Below, piece by piece: positions 60,415 to 64,000 of a stretch of DNA of 64,000 nucleotides (position 1 is the stretch's first letter; each line of letters begins with the position of its first letter). Position numbers and translations under genes: made by a program. The notes beneath the pieces are model-generated. The model searched no databases. It was not told the DNA's origin and saw nothing but the letters and a program-made list of their open reading frames with translations. The DNA comes from Ruminococcus sp. (GTDB lineage: Bacteria > Bacillota > Clostridia > Oscillospirales > Ruminococcaceae), in contig JAILFN010000009.1 of NCBI GenBank assembly GCA_024697545.1, forward strand, positions 1-64,000, in the 5' to 3' direction.

Positions 60415-60615
60415 TTAGTCGAGATTGAATCTCTTCTTGAATCTGTCAACACGTCCGCCGGTATCTACAAGCTTCTGCTTGCCGGTGAAGAACGGATGGC
60501 ACTTGGAGCAGATTTCCACCTTGATATCCTTCTTTGTGGAACGTGTCTTGATAACGTTACCGCAGTGGCAGGTGATGGTGGTCTCCTCGTAAATAGGATG
60601 GATACCTTCCTTCAT
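60415..60615 (-). CDS. rpmE: 50S ribosomal protein L31
   Basis: A 66-residue L31 of the zinc-binding type: Cys at 16 and 18 (TCHCGNV) and the CSKC pair at 36-39. [20 protein letters not shown] is the universal C-terminal signature. It has its own promoter (60736-60764) and a roughly 115-nt leader that could carry an L31-type autoregulatory structure. Confidence 0.96.
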   Translation of the reverse strand: MKEGIHPIYEETTITCHCGNVIKTRSTKKDIKVEICSKCHPFFTGKQKLVDTGGRVDRFKKRFNLD

Positions 60616-60730
60616 TCTTATGACCTCCTTCCGAACGATCTCTCTAATCTAATCATAGAAGCCCATCAGAGTAATGTTCGGACAGTAGTTCTATGTTACG
60701 ATCATTTCCATTACGCCGCAAGACGCGACT
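60616..60730 (-). promoter_or_regulatory. Leader of rpmE
   Basis: About 115 nt of transcribed leader with several complementary segments (for example CGAACAT near 60677-60683 and CGTTCGG near the ribosome site). Ribosomal-protein leaders of L31 genes are known in Firmicutes; the match to that class is not demonstrated here. Confidence 0.35.
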
Positions 60731-60735
60731 TAATT

Positions 60736-60764
60736 ATTATATCATGCCGCATGAGTTTTGTCAA
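60736..60764 (-). promoter_or_regulatory. Promoter of rpmE
   Basis: Minus-strand TTGACA (60759-60764), 17-bp spacer, TATAAT (60736-60741). Confidence 0.85.
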
Positions 60765-60828
60765 GGTGCGGCAGGACCGCTTAATATTTTTTTTACATTT
60801 TCAGCTTACGCTGACCGTCACCCGTGAG

Positions 60829-62139
60829 TCATTCCTCTTCGTCATAGACGATATCATCATCTGCATACGGCGGGTCTACAAGCTCTTCGTCAGGGAACTC
60901 ATACTCATCGTCATAGTATTCGTCGGCTGTTATGCCGCCTTCATCGTCGTCCGCAAGGGTATTGAAGTATTCATACACCGTGCGGGATATGTCGGTGATG
61001 AACGGACCGCAGACCCATGCCTCGCCCTCGTCCTTAGCCATGACGACTATAACGTAGTCGCCGCCGTCAGAATATACTATCGCCGAATCGTGGCAGACGT
61101 TATCTGTCTCACCCGTCTTATTGCCGTATTCGACCCCGTCGGGCAGACCCGCGGGTATCTTTGTGGTCTTGGTCTGGTCTTTGAGAATCTTCACCATCTC
61201 CTCGGAGTAGTGCAGATCGACCATCTCGCCGCGGTATATCTTCGCAAGAAGATTTCCCACGTCCTTTGCCGATGTAAAGTTATCGCCGTCGGGGCTCTTT
61301 TTGCCCTCATATACTATCCCGTCGCCCAGCTTATGGACGAACGTAGTATCCCAGTAGCCGTTCTGCATCAGCCATTCCGAGAAGTAATCCTCTCCCATAA
61401 GGTCGATAACAGCATCGAAGGCGTTGTTATCGCTCTCGGTTATCATGCGGTAGATAAAGTCATAGGCGTAATCTTCATTGACCCTGCCGTCCTTTATGCG
61501 CTGATAGCAGGCAGCCATAGCAAAGAGCTTTATAAGGCTTGCCGCATACTTCGGGTCGTTGTCGATCGTTATATCCGCGCCGTTTCCGAGATCCTGAACG
61601 TACACCGACCACTCGCCGGGGTAGTAAGCGATCATCTCATCAAGCTCGGTCTTGAGATCGGAAAGGTCGGCGGCGTGTGCGGCGTAGCGCTTTTCAGCAT
61701 CGGCATCGGGCAGCACCGTCGGGGGCAGTCCGTCGCTGTCTGCTGAAGTCTCGGCTTCGGTTTCTTCCTCCTCCTCATCATCTTCATCGTCAGCTGCCTG
61801 CTCCGTGACAGATGATGACTCAAGTTCCGTAGCCGCAAAAGGCTTATCGCTGCGTCCGTCGTCCTTTTTGAGCTTAGCGTCGCCGATCTTCCCGAGCAGC
61901 GTTTTAGCCGCGATGCCCGTTCCTATGAGTATCACCGCTATCACAAAAGTCGCGATGGCAGCGCCCTTGTTCATGCCCTTGCCGCCGCTCTCACCATCAT
62001 CGGCGAAGTCATATACGCTGTCCTTTTCGTAGTAGGACTCGGGGTCATACTCTTCTGCGGATCCTGCCTGCGTTCCCGCTTCTGTCTCCTGCTGCGGCTC
62101 AGGCGATCCTTCGGGCTTTTCCTTTATATTTTCGTCCAT
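60829..62139 (-). CDS. Membrane-anchored beta-lactamase-fold serine hydrolase
   Basis: A 436-residue protein: acidic cytoplasmic tail (1-55), one TM (about 58-80), an acidic Asp/Glu-rich linker (about 95-150), a class A beta-lactamase-like domain (about 160-395) and a Tyr/Asp/Glu-rich tail (396-436). Active-site motifs are SLIK (SxxK), SDN in ITESDNNA and KTG in YGNKTGETD. The ExxLN omega-loop Glu of true class A beta-lactamases is not seen, so it is more likely a PBP-like or esterase-type hydrolase acting on the cell wall. AAAGGAG precedes ATG 62139. It lies 20 bases after the histidine kinase gene. Confidence 0.82.
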   Translation of the reverse strand: MDENIKEKPEGSPEPQQETEAGTQAGSAEEYDPESYYEKDSVYDFADDGESGGKGMNKGAAIATFVIAVILIGTGIAAKTLLGKIGDAKLKKDDGRSDKPFAATELESSSVTEQAADDEDDEEEEETEAETSADSDGLPPTVLPDADAEKRYAAHAADLSDLKTELDEMIAYYPGEWSVYVQDLGNGADITIDNDPKYAASLIKLFAMAACYQRIKDGRVNEDYAYDFIYRMITESDNNAFDAVIDLMGEDYFSEWLMQNGYWDTTFVHKLGDGIVYEGKKSPDGDNFTSAKDVGNLLAKIYRGEMVDLHYSEEMVKILKDQTKTTKIPAGLPDGVEYGNKTGETDNVCHDSAIVYSDGGDYVIVVMAKDEGEAWVCGPFITDISRTVYEYFNTLADDDEGGITADEYYDDEYEFPDEELVDPPYADDDIVYDEEE

Positions 62140-62159
62140 GCGTAACACTCCTTTGCCGT

Positions 62160-63533
62160 TTACATCATATCCCCGATAACATAAGGCAGCTCGACCACAA
62201 AGCAGACGCCGCCGTCGTAAAGGTTCTCAACGCTCATCTTTCCGTCGCAGAGATCTATTATCCTCTTGACAAGCGCAAGACCCAGACCGTTGCCCTCCGT
62301 CTTTCTGGAGTTATCGCCCTGATAGAACTTATCGAATATACGTTCGATGGTCTCGGGCGGTATGGAAGGTCCGTCATCGGAGATGCGTACTGTTATGTTC
62401 TTTTCGTTCGAGAACAGCCGCACTCCTATATGCCCGTTCTCGGGCGTGAATTTTATCGCGTTATTTATTATGTTCTGCCATATCTGAGCCATCAGATCCT
62501 CATTGCCGTAGTAGTAAACGGTATCGAGGGAGATATCAAGCTCTATGTTCTTCTTGGTCCATTCGGGCTCAAGCACCAGCAGTATCGTTCTTATCTGCTC
62601 ATCTATCGAGAAGCGGCGCTTGTTTATGATAGTCTTCTGATTCTCAAGCTTTGAGAGCTTCAGGATATCGCTCGTCAGCTTTGATAGCCTTGAAGTTTCG
62701 TTTATGATTATCTGAGTATACTCGCTGCGCTCCTCCTCGGTGATGGTGTCATCCTGAAGCAGCTTTGCAAAGCCCTGTATCGAAGCCAGCGGCGTTTTGA
62801 ACTCGTGGGATACATTGCTGATAAAATCCCCGCGCAGAGTCTCGATCCCCGAAAGCTCCTCAGCCATGCGGTTGAAGTTCTTTATAAGCTGAGCATACTC
62901 TTTCTCCTTCGACTCTGCCACCCTTACGTTGAACTTTCCGCGTGCGACGAGATTCGTCGCGGCGTTCAGGTCGCTGATAGGCTTGAGTATGCGCCTTGAA
63001 ACGAACATGGTGAGCAGAGAGCCCAGAACGATGGAGATACCTATGGTGACAAGCACGACGAGTATCGCCATCCAGTAGAAGTTCTCCCAGCGGTTCAGTT
63101 CAAACTTTATATATCTGCCCTCTATGACCGCATATGCGGTAGCCTTCGGCAGCAGCCAGCCCTCCTGCTCGATATATACGTTCTGCTCGGCGGCATCTAT
63201 CTTGATGCGGTAATACTCGGAATCCTTTTTTCTGAGTATCGTCATCTCCGCGCTGCTGTCGGCGCAGATGGAGAACATATCCTCTATCGAAAAAGTATTC
63301 GGGTACTTTGTATTTATCTGGTCCAGCTGTCTCATGGAAGCCACTGTCGAGATTATCTCGTTGTCGATATTCTCCCTGAGTATCGGTCTTATCAGTATCA
63401 TGAGCACGAAGACGCATATCCCGAATGAGATAAGCATCGTGAAGAAAAACAGACCTGCGAATTTCAGCTGGAGCGACATTCTGGGATGAACGTCCTCGGC
63501 GTATACAGATTTTTTTCCTTCCCTGAGCCTCAC
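62160..63533 (-). CDS. Membrane sensor histidine kinase
   Basis: A 457-residue kinase. TM1 is at about 28-52, an extracytoplasmic sensor at 53-150, TM2 at about 152-176, HAMP at 177-230 (RRILKPISDLNAATNLVARG), HisKA with the phospho-acceptor in FISNVSHEFKTPLASIQG near 246, and HATPase with N-box NIINNAIKF near 357, DDGPSIP near 388 and GNGLGLALVKRI near 416. The start overlaps the response regulator gene by ATGA. The serine hydrolase encoded next may be its target or part of its sensing. Confidence 0.93.
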   Translation of the reverse strand: MRLREGKKSVYAEDVHPRMSLQLKFAGLFFFTMLISFGICVFVLMILIRPILRENIDNEIISTVASMRQLDQINTKYPNTFSIEDMFSICADSSAEMTILRKKDSEYYRIKIDAAEQNVYIEQEGWLLPKATAYAVIEGRYIKFELNRWENFYWMAILVVLVTIGISIVLGSLLTMFVSRRILKPISDLNAATNLVARGKFNVRVAESKEKEYAQLIKNFNRMAEELSGIETLRGDFISNVSHEFKTPLASIQGFAKLLQDDTITEEERSEYTQIIINETSRLSKLTSDILKLSKLENQKTIINKRRFSIDEQIRTILLVLEPEWTKKNIELDISLDTVYYYGNEDLMAQIWQNIINNAIKFTPENGHIGVRLFSNEKNITVRISDDGPSIPPETIERIFDKFYQGDNSRKTEGNGLGLALVKRIIDLCDGKMSVENLYDGGVCFVVELPYVIGDMM

Positions 63534-64000
63534 TGCTTTTTCACCGCCTTGTATCCGAGCCCGCGGACGGTAACGATATCAAAGCTGTCATTCGGCACAT
63601 AGCGTTCTCTTATGCGCTTGATATGGACATCTACGGTACGCTCGTCCACTTCGGATTCAAGCCCCCATATCTCATCGAGCAGCTGACGGCGGGTGAATAT
63701 CTGGTTCGGGCATGACAGCAGCTTGAACAGCAGCATGAACTCCTTGTTGGGTATAGTCTCTCCCGGAGCGCCCTCAAAGGATACGGTCAGCGCATCATAA
63801 TTGAGCGTGCAGCTGCCGACCACCAGGACTTTATCGGAGGCAAGCCTTGCGCGTCTGAGAAGCGCCCCCACGCGAAGCACCATCTCGTCGATATTTATAG
63901 GCTTTACCATATAGTCGTCCGCGCCGGACATAAAGCCGTTCTGCTTGTCCTCAAAGGTCTCCTTTGCGGTGACCATGAGCACGGGCATATCCATATTCGC
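63530..64000 (-). CDS. OmpR/PhoB-type response regulator, 5' end beyond window
   Basis: Only the C-terminal part is present: the end of the receiver domain (MPVLMVTAKET, then ADDYMVKPI with the conserved Lys) and a complete winged-helix effector with LLDEIWGLESEVDERTVDVHIKRIRERY and VTVRGLGYKAVKK. The phosphoacceptor Asp lies outside the window. Coupled to the kinase gene by ATGA overlap. Confidence 0.92.
   Translation of the reverse strand, partial: ANMDMPVLMVTAKETFEDKQNGFMSGADDYMVKPINIDEMVLRVGALLRRARLASDKVLVVGSCTLNYDALTVSFEGAPGETIPNKEFMLLFKLLSCPNQIFTRRQLLDEIWGLESEVDERTVDVHIKRIRERYVPNDSFDIVTVRGLGYKAVKKQ

Noticed and set aside
60496-61746. 416-codon open frame on the plus strand
   Set aside because: It runs antisense to rpmE and the serine hydrolase, both of which carry clear family motifs.
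60829-62139. Class A beta-lactamase resistance gene
   Set aside because: SxxK, SDN and KTG are present, but the omega-loop Glu motif is not seen and the protein is a single-pass membrane protein with acidic extensions.
1-64000. CRISPR array, tRNA, rRNA or prophage genes
   Set aside because: No regularly spaced repeats, no tRNA cloverleaf or CCA-type end noticed, no rRNA sequence, and no integrase, capsid or tail gene found on reading both strands.

Overview
The window looks like chromosome of a Ruminococcus-like member of the Clostridia (Oscillospiraceae, near R. albus). This rests on a cellobiose 2-epimerase of the R. albus type, a lipoprotein GH5 glycanase, a cytoplasmic type I pullulanase, a dgt-dnaG-rpoD run, AGGAGG-type ribosome binding sites, TTGACA-N17-TATAAT promoters and a CIRCE heat-shock operator. 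Organism assignment is inference; no rRNA or tRNA gene is inside the window.

Layout. 1-240: two tandem promoters firing leftwards out of the window with duplicated leaders, perhaps a stable-RNA operon. 453-4724 (-): cellobiose 2-epimerase, PHP phosphoesterase, NlpC/P60 protein and GH5 lipoprotein, tightly overlapping. 4893-8542: DUF1015 protein, flavodoxin-like reductase, GyrI-like protein and a ZIP metal transporter. 9014-11981: LolD/MacB-type ABC ATPase and FtsX-like permease behind a long, possibly structured leader. 12069-13922: ApbE, NusG-II and Gx-transporter cassette. 13970-14902: DHH/DHHA1 phosphoesterase.

15420-20943 is an island of different codon usage: a TetR regulator, an ECF S-component with a stop at codon 8, EcfT, a chimeric ATPase (EcfA front, ABC-exporter back), one intact ABC exporter half, a two-helix small protein and an LCM-family methyltransferase. 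It looks like an acquired, decaying metal or siderophore uptake cassette. A GTTAGC/GCTAAC palindrome precedes it; a matching palindrome precedes the ZIP gene and a weaker one the ABC/FtsX pair, suggesting one metal-type regulon.

21261-28715: secreted nuclease, methyltransferase, lipoprotein, ArsB/NhaD-type permease, an ABC/ArsR/SdpI operon with an operator array, a flavodoxin and a small protein. 29083-35351 (-): PFL activase, folC, uvrC and a ClpE-like unfoldase. 35652-39099 (-): EAL and GGDEF proteins. 39304-42195 (-): GntR-ABC cassette. 42490-46896 (-): MraY-like transferase, PS decarboxylase, pullulanase, GtrA. 47067-48953 (-): htpG under CIRCE. 49154-53297 (-): MarR and a heterodimeric ABC exporter. 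53453-60615 (-): rpiB, GH25-like pseudoenzyme, Rrf2, rpoD, dnaG, dgt, yigZ, rpmE. 60829-64000 (-): membrane serine hydrolase and a two-component system cut by the window edge.

The most notable observations are the broken ECF/ABC island and its chimeric ATPase, the shared palindromes, the inverted-repeat elements at 28823-29033 and 35531-35653, CIRCE control of htpG, and a GH25-like protein lacking the expected catalytic acids.
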